Shown piece after piece: positions 17,481 to 24,113 of a stretch of 64,000 nt of DNA. The first letter of the stretch is position 1. Every line of letters starts with the position of its first letter. The translations under genes were made by a program, and so were the position numbers. Source of the stretch: CAYNWT01 sp964450955 (GTDB taxonomy: Bacteria; Planctomycetota; Planctomycetia; Planctomycetales; Planctomycetaceae); contig CAYVFI010000025.1 in the NCBI GenBank assembly GCA_964450955.1, positions 47,891 through 111,890 on the forward strand. The letters are read 5' to 3'. The notes beneath the pieces were generated by a model that was not told the DNA's origin, did no database searches, and saw nothing but the letters and a program-made list of their open reading frames with translations.

Positions 17481-18185
17481 ATGTCAGTTGCACAAAACAA
17501 CCTGAGCCGCGCGGAGGTGGAGCGAATTGTTCGCACCGTTCTTTCGCGTCATCCGTCGGTTCCCGGTCAGCAGGCATCGGCTGTCGATCGGAGTCCGTTG
17601 GTTGTAAACATTTCGGCTCGGCACGTTCATTTGACCCAACAGCACGTCGAACAGTTGTTCGGTGTGGGTGCGCAGCTGACTCCGGAAAAGTGGCTGTATC
17701 AGGATGGATACTTCGCGGCGAAAGAAACAGTGGCTGTGGTCGGGCCGAGACGGCGGATGCTTCCGAACGTTCGCGTCCTGGGTCCCTGTCGACCGGAATC
17801 GCAGGTCGAACTGGCGTTTACCGATGGGATTTCCCTGGGCATCGATTTGCCGGTTCGCATTAGTGGCGATGTGGCCGGGACAGCCGGGTGCGTTTTGATT
17901 GGTCCGAAGGGATCAGTGAACCTGAGCCAGGGTGTTATCCGCGCGATGCGGCATGTGCACATGGGGCCGAGCGACCTTGAGTACTACGGCGTGAAGAACA
18001 AAGACGTTGTGCATTTGCGGGTTGAGTCTGCTGGTTGCACGACGGTGCTTGAAGACCTGGTCGTCCGAGCGGCGGACGGGATCAAGCTTGAGGTGCATCT
18101 GGATACAGACGAAGGCAACGCGATTAACCTGGACGGCGCGACGAAGGTTGAACTGGTTACGAAGAAGGACTGTGCGTGTCACTGA
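17481..18185 (+). CDS. pduL: Phosphate acyltransferase of the microcompartment (PduL type)
   Basis: The core has the PduL motifs 'NISARHVHLTQQHVEQLFG' and 'IRAMRHVHMGPSDLEYYGV', whose histidines bind the two zinc ions, plus the 'GPRRRMLPNVRVLGPCR' segment. The N-terminal 25 residues form an amphipathic helix ('AEVERIVRTVLSRH') joined by a linker, as expected of an encapsulation peptide. The C-terminus ends in CACH. The enzyme interconverts acyl-CoA and acyl-phosphate inside the shell, recycling CoA. A GGGGGCAGG sequence about 10 bases before ATG 17481 supports this start over a longer frame from 17436. Confidence 0.95.
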   Translation: MSVAQNNLSRAEVERIVRTVLSRHPSVPGQQASAVDRSPLVVNISARHVHLTQQHVEQLFGVGAQLTPEKWLYQDGYFAAKETVAVVGPRRRMLPNVRVLGPCRPESQVELAFTDGISLGIDLPVRISGDVAGTAGCVLIGPKGSVNLSQGVIRAMRHVHMGPSDLEYYGVKNKDVVHLRVESAGCTTVLEDLVVRAADGIKLEVHLDTDEGNAINLDGATKVELVTKKDCACH

Positions 18186-18189
18186 TGGG

Positions 18190-18345
18190 GAAGAGTGGAA
18201 GAGTGGAAGAGTTGCTGTGGTTCAGTCTCTTTCACATTTGAACTCTTCCACTCTTAACCCGAATGAGGAGTGGTGGAAGGTTGACGGGTGAAAGAGTTGA
18301 AGAGGATCAGCCTCTTTCGCTTTTGAACTCTTCCACTCTTGAACC
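18190..18345. repeat. Two purine/pyrimidine-rich hairpins between pduL and the first shell gene
   Basis: In the 192-base spacer, AAGAGTGGAAGAGTT (18199-18213) pairs exactly with 18241-18255 across a 27-base loop. A second, imperfect hairpin follows, with GAAGAGG/CCTCTTT and AAGAGTT/GAACTCTT stems between about 18289 and 18342. The same wording recurs in the spacer before the aldolase (23927-24098). There is no T-run, so these are not ordinary terminators; they could be processing or stability elements. Confidence 0.8.
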
Positions 18346-18377
18346 GAACTAAATACCTGTTTTTTGGAGATGAGAGA

Positions 18378-18665
18378 ATGGCCAAAGCAATGGAAGCTCT
18401 CGGCATGATTGAAACCAAGGGCTTCGTGTGCATGCTCGAAGCCGTTGATTCCATGCTGAAAGCAGCAAACGTGAAAATGATGGGTTGGGACAAAGTCGGT
18501 AGCGGCCTGGTCACTGCCTTCGTTGTCGGCGATGTTGCCGCTGTGAAAGCAGCCATCGATGCCGGTGCGGACGCGGCCAGCAAGCTGGGCGAAGTTGTCA
18601 GCGTGCAGGTTATTCCGCGACCTCACGAAGAGCTTGCTGGCGTGCTGCCACAGGCTGGCAAGTAG
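18378..18665 (+). CDS. BMC-H shell protein 1 (hexamer-forming)
   Basis: The 95-residue protein is a single Pfam BMC domain: 'EALGMIETKGFVCMLEAVDS', 'MLKAANVKMMGWDKVGSGLV' and 'VVGDVAAVKAAIDAGADAA'. The pore loop region is 'KVGSG'. It ends in 'VIPRPHEELAGVLPQAGK'. Such proteins form the flat hexagonal facets of the shell. The start ATG at 18378 has a good GGAGATGAGAG ribosome-binding site; longer reading from 18339 is not supported. The strong ribosome site and the hairpins just upstream fit a need for high expression. Confidence 0.97.
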   Translation: MAKAMEALGMIETKGFVCMLEAVDSMLKAANVKMMGWDKVGSGLVTAFVVGDVAAVKAAIDAGADAASKLGEVVSVQVIPRPHEELAGVLPQAGK

Positions 18666-18714
18666 GTCACGCTGTGGGCGTGGCCCAGGCGTGAGTTCAC
18701 AGTACTAGGCTTGG

Positions 18715-18727
18715 TGGGCAATGCCCA
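18715..18727. repeat. Short palindrome between the two BMC-H genes
   Basis: TGGGCA-A-TGCCCA is a near-perfect palindrome in the 80-base spacer between the hexamer genes, embedded in 'ggcttggtgggcaatgcccatcctac', wording I associate with dispersed planctomycete intergenic repeats. It has no T-run. Confidence 0.55.
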
Positions 18728-18745
18728 TCCTACGAAGGTGACACT

Positions 18746-19012
18746 ATGAGTGAAGCAATTGGAATGATCGAGACTCGCGGTCTTGTCGCACAAATTGAAG
18801 CGTCAGACGCGATGTTGAAAGCTGCGAATGTGACGTTGGTCAAGCAGGTTCAGATCGGTGGCGGTTTGGTGACAACCATTATCCGCGGCGATGTTGGTTC
18901 TGTCAGAGCCGCCGTTGACGCTGGTGCAACTTCAGCGTCGCAAAGCGGCGAACTGCTGAGCGCGCATTTGATTCCGCGTCCGGAAAAGACGTTGTTGGAG
19001 CAGTTTGTGTAG
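18746..19012 (+). CDS. BMC-H shell protein 2 (hexamer-forming)
   Basis: The 88-residue protein is a BMC domain paralogous to the preceding one: 'AIGMIETRGLVAQIEASDAM', 'LKAANVTLVKQVQIGGGLV' and 'IIRGDVGSVRAAVDAGATSA'. The pore loop is 'QIGGG', different from the 'KVGSG' of BMC-H 1, so pore selectivity may differ. No double-domain (BMC-T) trimer gene is found in this operon, which leaves these two as the only facet proteins here. Confidence 0.97.
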   Translation: MSEAIGMIETRGLVAQIEASDAMLKAANVTLVKQVQIGGGLVTTIIRGDVGSVRAAVDAGATSASQSGELLSAHLIPRPEKTLLEQFV

Positions 19013-19042
19013 TCGTCGATGCGTGAGTACGCCCGTGATAAG

Positions 19043-19116
19043 GGGTCGGGAGTCTTTTTTGGGCGAACGGCTTCTGACAAACCGATGGGTGCATGGCTGA
19101 AAAAGACTCCCGACCC
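19043..19116. repeat. 17-bp perfect inverted repeat before the acetate kinase gene
   Basis: GGGTCGGGAGTCTTTTT at 19043-19059 is an exact inverted match of 19100-19116, with a 40-base loop. The right arm ends 12 bases before the kinase ATG, so an RNA hairpin would sit on or next to its ribosome-binding region. It lies between the shell gene and the kinase gene, at a point where expression levels should drop. Confidence 0.85.
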
Positions 19117-19128
19117 TCTTGGGCAACC

Positions 19129-20313
19129 ATGAAGATTCTTGTCGCAAATCTTGGTTCGACCAGCTTTAAGTTTCGCTTGTTCGATATGACCACCGAGGCG
19201 CAGATTGCGCGTGGGGGGATTGATCGAATTGGTGGAGAGCAAAGCGAGTGCGTCATTTCGATTGGCAAGTTCGAGGTTCGTTCGACTGATCATGTGGGTG
19301 ATCATGCGGCGGCCGTGGAGAAGTGCTTTGCGGCTCTGACCGATGTGGACACGGGTTGTCTGGCTTCGGTTTCTGAGGTCACTGCGATCGGGTTCAAAGC
19401 AGTCTTTGCTGGTTCGATGAGTGGTGTGCGGCAGGTCAAGGAGTCGCTGCTGGAGAAGATGGAATCTCTTAGCGGGGCGGCTCCGGCGCACAATCCGATT
19501 TACGTGCGGACGATGCGTGAGTTGTTGGCCGCGTTCCCGAAGTTGCCGATGGTGGCGGCGTTTGAGACGGCGTTTCACGACACGATTCCAGAGCAGCATC
19601 GCAGCTATGCGGTGCCGTACGAATGGAAGACGGACCATGATGTTCAGCGTTGGGGGTTCCACGGAGCCAGCCATCGGTTCATCGGGACGCGGACTGCTGA
19701 GTTGTTGGGTCGGGACGATTTGAAAGTGATTTCGTGCCACCTGGGCGGGAGTTCGTCGGTGTGTGCGATTGATGGTGGCAAGTCGATTGCCGCCAGTATG
19801 GGTATGAGTCCGCAGTCGGGTTTGCCCAACAATAATCGGGTGGGCGACTTTGATCCGTTCGCCCTGCCCGTCCTGATGGAATCGACGGGTAAGTCGCTGG
19901 ATGAATTGTTGTCGGACCTGGCGAACCAAAGTGGCCTGTTGGGTTTGAGCGGTTTAAGCGGTGATGTTCGTGATCTTGAGATCGCAGCTGGCGAAGGTAA
20001 TGCTCGGGCTGAATTGGCGTTGGGTGTGTTTGAAGCCGGCATTCGATCGTATGTCGGCGGCTACATGAGCCTGCTGGGCGGTGCGGATGCGATTGTGTTC
20101 ACGGGGGGCATTGGTGAGAACAGTCAGCGGGTTCGGTCGGCCGTGTGCGAACGCATGCAGTGGGCGGGGCTTGAGTTCGATTCGGGGAAGAACGATGCCG
20201 TGGACGGCGAGAGTCTGCTGTCGGCGGACGGAAGCAAAATACAAGCGTGGGTGATTCCTACCAACGAAGAATTGATTGTTGCCAGGCAAACAGCCGCACT
20301 GCTGGCGACCTGA
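19129..20313 (+). CDS. Acetate/propionate kinase-type acyl kinase of the microcompartment
   Basis: Acetate kinase family motifs are present: N-terminal 'ILVANLGSTSFKFRLFD', 'RWGFHGASHRFI', 'SCHLGGSSSVCAIDGGKSI', and 'AIVFTGGIGENSQRVR'. Length of 394 residues is normal. It should convert acyl-phosphate, here probably lactyl-phosphate, and ADP to acid and ATP. Some key segments differ from textbook acetate kinase: the usual 'MGTRSGD' is 'NNNRVGD' and 'GVSGxSSDxRD' is 'GLSGLSGDVRD', which may reflect a different acyl substrate. I see no encapsulation peptide, so it may act outside the shell. ATG 19129 is preferred to an upstream frame from 19093 because family members begin at this point. Confidence 0.93.
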   Translation: MKILVANLGSTSFKFRLFDMTTEAQIARGGIDRIGGEQSECVISIGKFEVRSTDHVGDHAAAVEKCFAALTDVDTGCLASVSEVTAIGFKAVFAGSMSGVRQVKESLLEKMESLSGAAPAHNPIYVRTMRELLAAFPKLPMVAAFETAFHDTIPEQHRSYAVPYEWKTDHDVQRWGFHGASHRFIGTRTAELLGRDDLKVISCHLGGSSSVCAIDGGKSIAASMGMSPQSGLPNNNRVGDFDPFALPVLMESTGKSLDELLSDLANQSGLLGLSGLSGDVRDLEIAAGEGNARAELALGVFEAGIRSYVGGYMSLLGGADAIVFTGGIGENSQRVRSAVCERMQWAGLEFDSGKNDAVDGESLLSADGSKIQAWVIPTNEELIVARQTAALLAT

Positions 20314-20368
20314 GATGTCTGAGCGACACAAATCAGATCCTAAATCCTAAGCACTAGATTCCAATCCT

Positions 20369-20683
20369 ATGTTCATGGCACGAGTGACCGGCAGTCTGGT
20401 TGCGACACAAAAAGTGGAAACGATGGTGGGCCATAAGTTGCTCATCGTGGAACCACTGCGTGTGAACGAAAAAGATCAGAGTGACCTGCAACCGACGGGA
20501 CGCAGCTTTGTTGTTGTGGATGCGGTTGGGGCCGGTGAAGGCGAGATTGTTTTGTGCGTGCAGGGTTCGAGTGCTCGGTTCACTCCGGAGACAAAGACCC
20601 TGCCGATTGATGCGGCGATCGTAGGCATTATCGATCAGGTACATGTCGGTTCGAACGAAGTATTTTCAGCGAAGGATGCGTGA
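20369..20683 (+). CDS. BMC-P shell vertex protein 1 (EutN/CcmL family)
   Basis: The protein is a single EutN/CcmL domain: 'ARVTGSLVATQKVETMVGHK', 'LLIVEPLRVNEK', 'FVVVDAVGAGEGEIVLCVQG' and 'DAAIVGIIDQV'. Pentamers of this family cap the twelve vertices of the shell. It is 104 residues long, with a C-terminal extension 'HVGSNEVFSAKDA'. ATG 20375 is an alternative start. The stop overlaps a GTG of the next gene's frame. Confidence 0.96.
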   Translation: MFMARVTGSLVATQKVETMVGHKLLIVEPLRVNEKDQSDLQPTGRSFVVVDAVGAGEGEIVLCVQGSSARFTPETKTLPIDAAIVGIIDQVHVGSNEVFSAKDA

Positions 20684-20691
20684 GAGCAGCG

Positions 20692-21183
20692 ATGGAACCC
20701 TATCAGCACACAGAGGTTGGCACTGAGCAATCATCCGAGCGGTTTAGAACCGATGCTCGGGGTATGCAAGTGGTTGGTGGCGGGATGGTGATGGGTTGTG
20801 TTTTCTTCGGGGCGCTGACCTTGTTCGTGAATGGAATTAGCGACGAGCTTTACGAAGGCGCGGGCATTCTTACTCATTTGGGTGTGGGGGTTGGCTGCTT
20901 CATATTGGTGGGCTCGTTCGTGATTCCGATGATGATTGGGCGACGGCAGGGCGGCTCGTTGGATGAATGGATCGGTATTTTTCGTTCGAAAATTACGGTC
21001 GGGATGGCGTTGTGCGAAGCGGGGGTGTTCTTCAACTTTATTGCATACTTCATTGATCAGCAGTTGATGAGCCTGGGGATAGCGGTACTGCTGATGGTGC
21101 GACTGGTCAGTCAGATGCCGACAGCCGGTGGACTTGAGAGTTGGGTAACTGAGCGGAAGCGGTCTGTTGAACAGGGTTTTTGA
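20692..21183 (+). CDS. Unknown membrane protein inside the microcompartment operon
   Basis: I do not recognise a family. From ATG 20692 (frame extends to GTG 20680, overlapping the BMC-P stop) the protein begins 'MEPYQHTEVGTEQ' and has about four hydrophobic segments: 'VVGGGMVMGCVFFGALTLFV', 'LTHLGVGVGCFILVGSFVI', a weaker one ('KITVGMALCEAGVFFNFIAYF') and 'LMSLGIAVLLMVRLV'. Its N-terminus resembles the NPY-type membrane proteins at 15591, 16028 and 29840. It lies between a vertex-protein gene and the aldehyde dehydrogenase gene on the same strand, so it is almost certainly cotranscribed. A role in substrate or product passage, or in anchoring, is only a guess. Confidence 0.8.
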   Translation: MEPYQHTEVGTEQSSERFRTDARGMQVVGGGMVMGCVFFGALTLFVNGISDELYEGAGILTHLGVGVGCFILVGSFVIPMMIGRRQGGSLDEWIGIFRSKITVGMALCEAGVFFNFIAYFIDQQLMSLGIAVLLMVRLVSQMPTAGGLESWVTERKRSVEQGF

Positions 21184-21189
21184 GAGAGC

Positions 21190-21242
21190 GTAAGTCAGGC
21201 TGTGTCTGGCGTAATGCAGATGTCAGGCTCAGCCTGACCTAC
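21190..21242. repeat. Palindromic repeat before the aldehyde dehydrogenase gene
   Basis: GTCAGGCT-C-AGCCTGAC (21222-21238) is a perfect short palindrome. The right half can instead pair with GTAAGTCAGGCT at 21190-21201 (one mismatch in twelve), giving two mutually exclusive hairpins just upstream of the GGGGGAGAG ribosome-binding site of the dehydrogenase. Confidence 0.75.
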
Positions 21243-21255
21243 GGGGGAGAGAATA

Positions 21256-22707
21256 ATGCAGGCAACAGAAACAGCGGTTCGGAAAGTCGTTGAAGAAGTT
21301 CTCGCGCAGTTGGGCCAGGGTGGCAACGGCAGCGCGAGTCCGGGGCGGCGTTTTGATTCGCCGGCGCCCGGTCCGGTTGCGACCGCGGACGGTGTTTGTT
21401 CGACGGTCGATGAGGCTGTCGCGGCGGCTCAGGCTGGGTTCGAACAGTTGCGAGCTGCGTCGATGGAGACGCGGGCGAAGGCGATTCAGTGTGTTCGTGA
21501 TATTTGCGAATCACAGGCTGAAGAACTCGGTCGGCTGGAGTTCGAAGAAACAAGAATCGGTCGGCTGGATCACAAGATTGCGAAGCTGCAAATTGTGAAG
21601 CTGGTGCCGGGTATTGAGTTCCTCCGTAGTGACGCGGTGAGCGGTGACAGCGGTTTGACGGTCACGGAGTACGCTCCGTTTGGCGTGATCGGAACCATCA
21701 CACCGGTGACCCATTCGCTGCCGACTTTGGCTGGCAACATTATCAACATGGTGTCTGCCGGGAACACAGTCGTTTGTAATCCGCATCCGAGTGGAGCGAA
21801 GATCGCGTGCGAGGGCGTGCGGCGGTTCAATAGAGCGATTCAACAGGCGACGGGGTTGCGGAACCTGTGCACGATTATTGGCAATCCGACTCTGGAAACG
21901 GCGGAACAGATTTTCCATCACCGTGGCATTCGGATGCTGGTGGTGACTGGTGGTCCTGCGGTTGCTCGAGCAGCATTGGGTGCGAAGAAGCGAGCGGTTG
22001 TGGCCGGGCCAGGTAATCCGCCGGTTGTGGTCGATGAAACGGCGGACATTGAAAACGCGGGTGCGTCCATCGTGAAGGGTGCGGCGTTCGACAACAACTT
22101 GTTGTGCATTGCTGAGAAGGAAGTGTTTGCGGTCGAATCGATTTTCGATCAGCTCATGCAGGCAGTGGGTCGCAATGGCGGGTTCCTGTTGAGCCGGTCG
22201 CAGGTCGAGCATCTCACGACAATCGCGTTCAGTCCGCCGAAAGAACCGGGCGGCCACCATGTGTTGAACCGCGAACTCATTGGACAGGATCCCGCGGAAC
22301 TCGCGCGGCGAATTGGTGTGACGGTTCCGCCGGGAACTCAGATTTTGTACGGCGAAACGGATACGTCGAACCCATTCGTGCCTGAGGAACAAATGATGCC
22401 GTTTGTTCCGTTTGTTCGAGCTCGCAACGCGGATCATGCGATCGAGATGGCAAGAGAATTCGAACACGGCTACGGCCACACGGGGATTATTCACTCGCGC
22501 GATGTGCGGACGATTACGAAGATGGCTCGGGTTATGGACACAACTTTGTTCGTGAAGAACGGGCCTTGCATGGCGGGGTTGGGGCTGGGTGGTGAAGGGT
22601 ATTTGTCGTACAGCATTGCGACGCCGACGGGTGAAGGTGTGACGAATCCGATGACGTTCACGCGGCAGCGGCGGTGTGCGATGGTTGAGGACTTGCGGAT
22701 TATCTAG
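21256..22707 (+). CDS. CoA-acylating aldehyde dehydrogenase of the microcompartment (PduP/EutE type)
   Basis: The N-terminal 17 residues ('TAVRKVVEEVLAQLGQ') form an amphipathic encapsulation helix followed by a Gly/Ser/Pro linker. The dehydrogenase core has 'GVIGTITPVTHSLPTLAGNI' (spans shortened), 'VVTGGPAVARAA', 'VAGPGNPPVVVDE' and the catalytic cysteine C284 in 'DNNLLCIAEK'. Length, 483 residues, is typical of PduP/EutE. It oxidises an aldehyde with NAD+ and CoA to acyl-CoA; lactaldehyde is the predicted substrate because of the nearby sugar-phosphate aldolase. A strong GGGGGAGAG ribosome site precedes ATG 21256. Confidence 0.95.
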   Translation: MQATETAVRKVVEEVLAQLGQGGNGSASPGRRFDSPAPGPVATADGVCSTVDEAVAAAQAGFEQLRAASMETRAKAIQCVRDICESQAEELGRLEFEETRIGRLDHKIAKLQIVKLVPGIEFLRSDAVSGDSGLTVTEYAPFGVIGTITPVTHSLPTLAGNIINMVSAGNTVVCNPHPSGAKIACEGVRRFNRAIQQATGLRNLCTIIGNPTLETAEQIFHHRGIRMLVVTGGPAVARAALGAKKRAVVAGPGNPPVVVDETADIENAGASIVKGAAFDNNLLCIAEKEVFAVESIFDQLMQAVGRNGGFLLSRSQVEHLTTIAFSPPKEPGGHHVLNRELIGQDPAELARRIGVTVPPGTQILYGETDTSNPFVPEEQMMPFVPFVRARNADHAIEMAREFEHGYGHTGIIHSRDVRTITKMARVMDTTLFVKNGPCMAGLGLGGEGYLSYSIATPTGEGVTNPMTFTRQRRCAMVEDLRII

Positions 22708-22719
22708 GGGCGACCTGGA

Positions 22720-22745
22720 TTTGAGATTTGAGATTTGAGATTTGA
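22720..22745. repeat. Tandem TTTGAGA repeat directly before a BMC-P start codon
   Basis: Three full copies and one partial copy of TTTGAGA end immediately before the ATG at 22746, in place of a normal Shine-Dalgarno region. Copy-number change would alter the leader by 7 bases without touching the coding frame. Confidence 0.85.
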
Positions 22746-23003
22746 ATGCAACTGGCAAACATTATTGGTAACGCGACGGCGACGGTGAAACATCCGACGC
22801 TTGAAGGCAAGAAGCTGCTGATCGCTCAGCCGCTGGGGGCTGACGGTGCGGCCGATGGTGATCCGGTGATGGTTATTGACGCTCTGGGATGTGGAATTGG
22901 AGATCGAGTGATCTACACGAGTGATGGAAAATCTGTTCGCGAAATGGTTGGTGCGAATAACACGCCAATCCGATTCGCGACTCTCGGGCGGGCAGACTCA
23001 TGA
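22746..23003 (+). CDS. BMC-P shell vertex protein 2 (EutN/CcmL family)
   Basis: An 85-residue EutN/CcmL domain: 'QLANIIGNATATVKHPTLEG', 'KLLIAQPLGADGAADGDP', 'MVIDALGCGIGDRVIYTSDG'. It is the most canonical of the three vertex proteins. It overlaps the next gene by four bases (ATGA). The leader consists of a 7-bp tandem repeat. Confidence 0.97.
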   Translation: MQLANIIGNATATVKHPTLEGKKLLIAQPLGADGAADGDPVMVIDALGCGIGDRVIYTSDGKSVREMVGANNTPIRFATLGRADS

Positions 23004-23641
23004 CAACACAAGCTCAGCTTATCGAAGATGTCGTTCAAAACGTGCTGCGAGAATTGCGTAGTCAGTGTTCGACTCAGTCGGCCCATGCCGAGGCGCCTGC
23101 GGTATCGAATGTGGTGCTGATTGACGACGCGGTGGTGACGGAGAGTTCTTTGGCGGGGCGAGTCACTGGTCTGCGCGAAGTTGTGTTCGCTGCGGGAACC
23201 GTGCTCACGCCGTCTGCGAAGGACTTCCTACGTCGCCAAAAAGTTAGCTGGACGCGATCAGGTGCGGCGGTTGGTTCGGGCGTAGTCAGCGCTGTTCCGA
23301 CCGGGCCACAGGTTGTCGCGACGCATTCTACGGTCGCGGTGGGGTCGGCGTTTAATGGCGGCAAGTTCTCACGAGTGGGCGTCAAAGATGCGGCTCAGGT
23401 GGTTGGTGATGCGATTGGTGATGGCACCGTTTTGGTTCTCACTGCAAACCCGCACTCGCTTGCGATTGAACTGAATCGAAGCAGCGAAATCAGAGCTGTT
23501 GCGATTGATGAAGTTGGCACAACAACGGTCGTGGTCAAGGCCGCGAATGCGAACTGTGTCTGCGTGAAGCCGAATGGTCGCAACAAAGAAGAACTCAAGA
23601 AGCTCGCTAAGACGATTTCCAGCTGCGGGTGTCACCGATGA
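23000..23641 (+). CDS. Predicted encapsulated protein of unknown function, RpiB/LacAB-like
   Basis: No named function is recognised. Residues 4-18 ('QAQLIEDVVQNVLRELRS') form an amphipathic helix like the encapsulation peptides of PduL, the dehydrogenase and the aldolase here. A middle segment 'GTVLTPSAKDFLRRQKVSW' resembles the motif seen in EutT-like BMC proteins. Residues 125-200 align by eye with RpiB/LacAB isomerases ('GDGTVLVLTANPHSLAIELN', 'IRAVAIDE', 'NANCVCV'), but the RpiB catalytic 'CGTGxG' is replaced by 'TANPHS'. The C-terminus is 'SSCGCHR', echoing the CACH end of PduL. Both ends overlap BMC-P genes by four bases, so it is tightly coupled to vertex proteins. Confidence 0.85.
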   Translation: MTTQAQLIEDVVQNVLRELRSQCSTQSAHAEAPAVSNVVLIDDAVVTESSLAGRVTGLREVVFAAGTVLTPSAKDFLRRQKVSWTRSGAAVGSGVVSAVPTGPQVVATHSTVAVGSAFNGGKFSRVGVKDAAQVVGDAIGDGTVLVLTANPHSLAIELNRSSEIRAVAIDEVGTTTVVVKAANANCVCVKPNGRNKEELKKLAKTISSCGCHR

Positions 23642-23919
23642 GAATCGCTGAGGTCATTGGCAAGGTGACATTGTCTGCCATGCATCCGTCATTGGAAGGC
23701 GGGCGGTGGGTGATTGGTGTTCCGCTGTCGGCGGAAGGCCTGGCTGATCGAACCAAAGGCCGCGGCGAACCGATTGTGATTTACGACGAACTAGGTGCCG
23801 GGGAAGGAGCCACGATTGGTGTGTCGGAAAGTGCGGAAGCGTCTGCTCCGTTCCATCCGGAACAGAAACCAATCAACGCTTACAACGCGGCGATTATTGA
23901 TTCAATAAATTTGGGTTGA
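23638..23919 (+). CDS. BMC-P shell vertex protein 3 (EutN/CcmL family)
   Basis: A 93-residue EutN/CcmL domain from ATG 23638: 'RIAEVIGKVTLSAMHPSLEG', 'RWVIGVPLSAEGLADRTKG', 'IVIYDELGAGEGATIGVSES' and 'YNAAIIDSINLG'. The ATG overlaps the TGA of the RpiB-like gene. Three different vertex genes in one operon imply either mixed vertices or special vertices with extra roles such as cargo contact. Confidence 0.96.
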   Translation: MRIAEVIGKVTLSAMHPSLEGGRWVIGVPLSAEGLADRTKGRGEPIVIYDELGAGEGATIGVSESAEASAPFHPEQKPINAYNAAIIDSINLG

Positions 23920-23926
23920 AGGTCGG

Positions 23927-24098
23927 AGGAGTGGGAAGGGTTGAAGAGAGTGTCGGCTTGACGGCTCTTGGACTCTTAAACACTTCCACTCTTTCACCCT
24001 CAGAAAACGGGTTGAAGAGTGAAAGAGTAAAAGGGTGGAAGAGACTTTGTCGCAATAGGCAGCTCTTGAACTCTTAAGCCCTTCAACTCCTGCACCTT
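23927..24098. repeat. Second pair of purine/pyrimidine-rich hairpins, before the aldolase
   Basis: The 194-base spacer between vertex gene 3 and the aldolase holds two imperfect hairpins of the same wording as 18190-18345: 'ggaggagtgggaagggttga' pairing toward 'cacttccactctttcaccct', then 'gttgaagagtgaaagagtaa' pairing toward 'ctcttgaactcttaagccct'. They end just before the CCGAAGGAG ribosome-binding site of the aldolase gene. Confidence 0.75.
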
Positions 24099-24113
24099 CC
24101 GAAGGAGACAAAA

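Noticed and set aside
18850..19929. Long minus-strand frame antisense to the acyl kinase
   Set aside because: Arg/His-rich composition and no start signal; shadow of the kinase gene.
21511..22758. Long minus-strand frame antisense to the aldehyde dehydrogenase
   Set aside because: Translation is Arg/His-rich, no domain, and the opposite frame is a clear enzyme with matching codon use.
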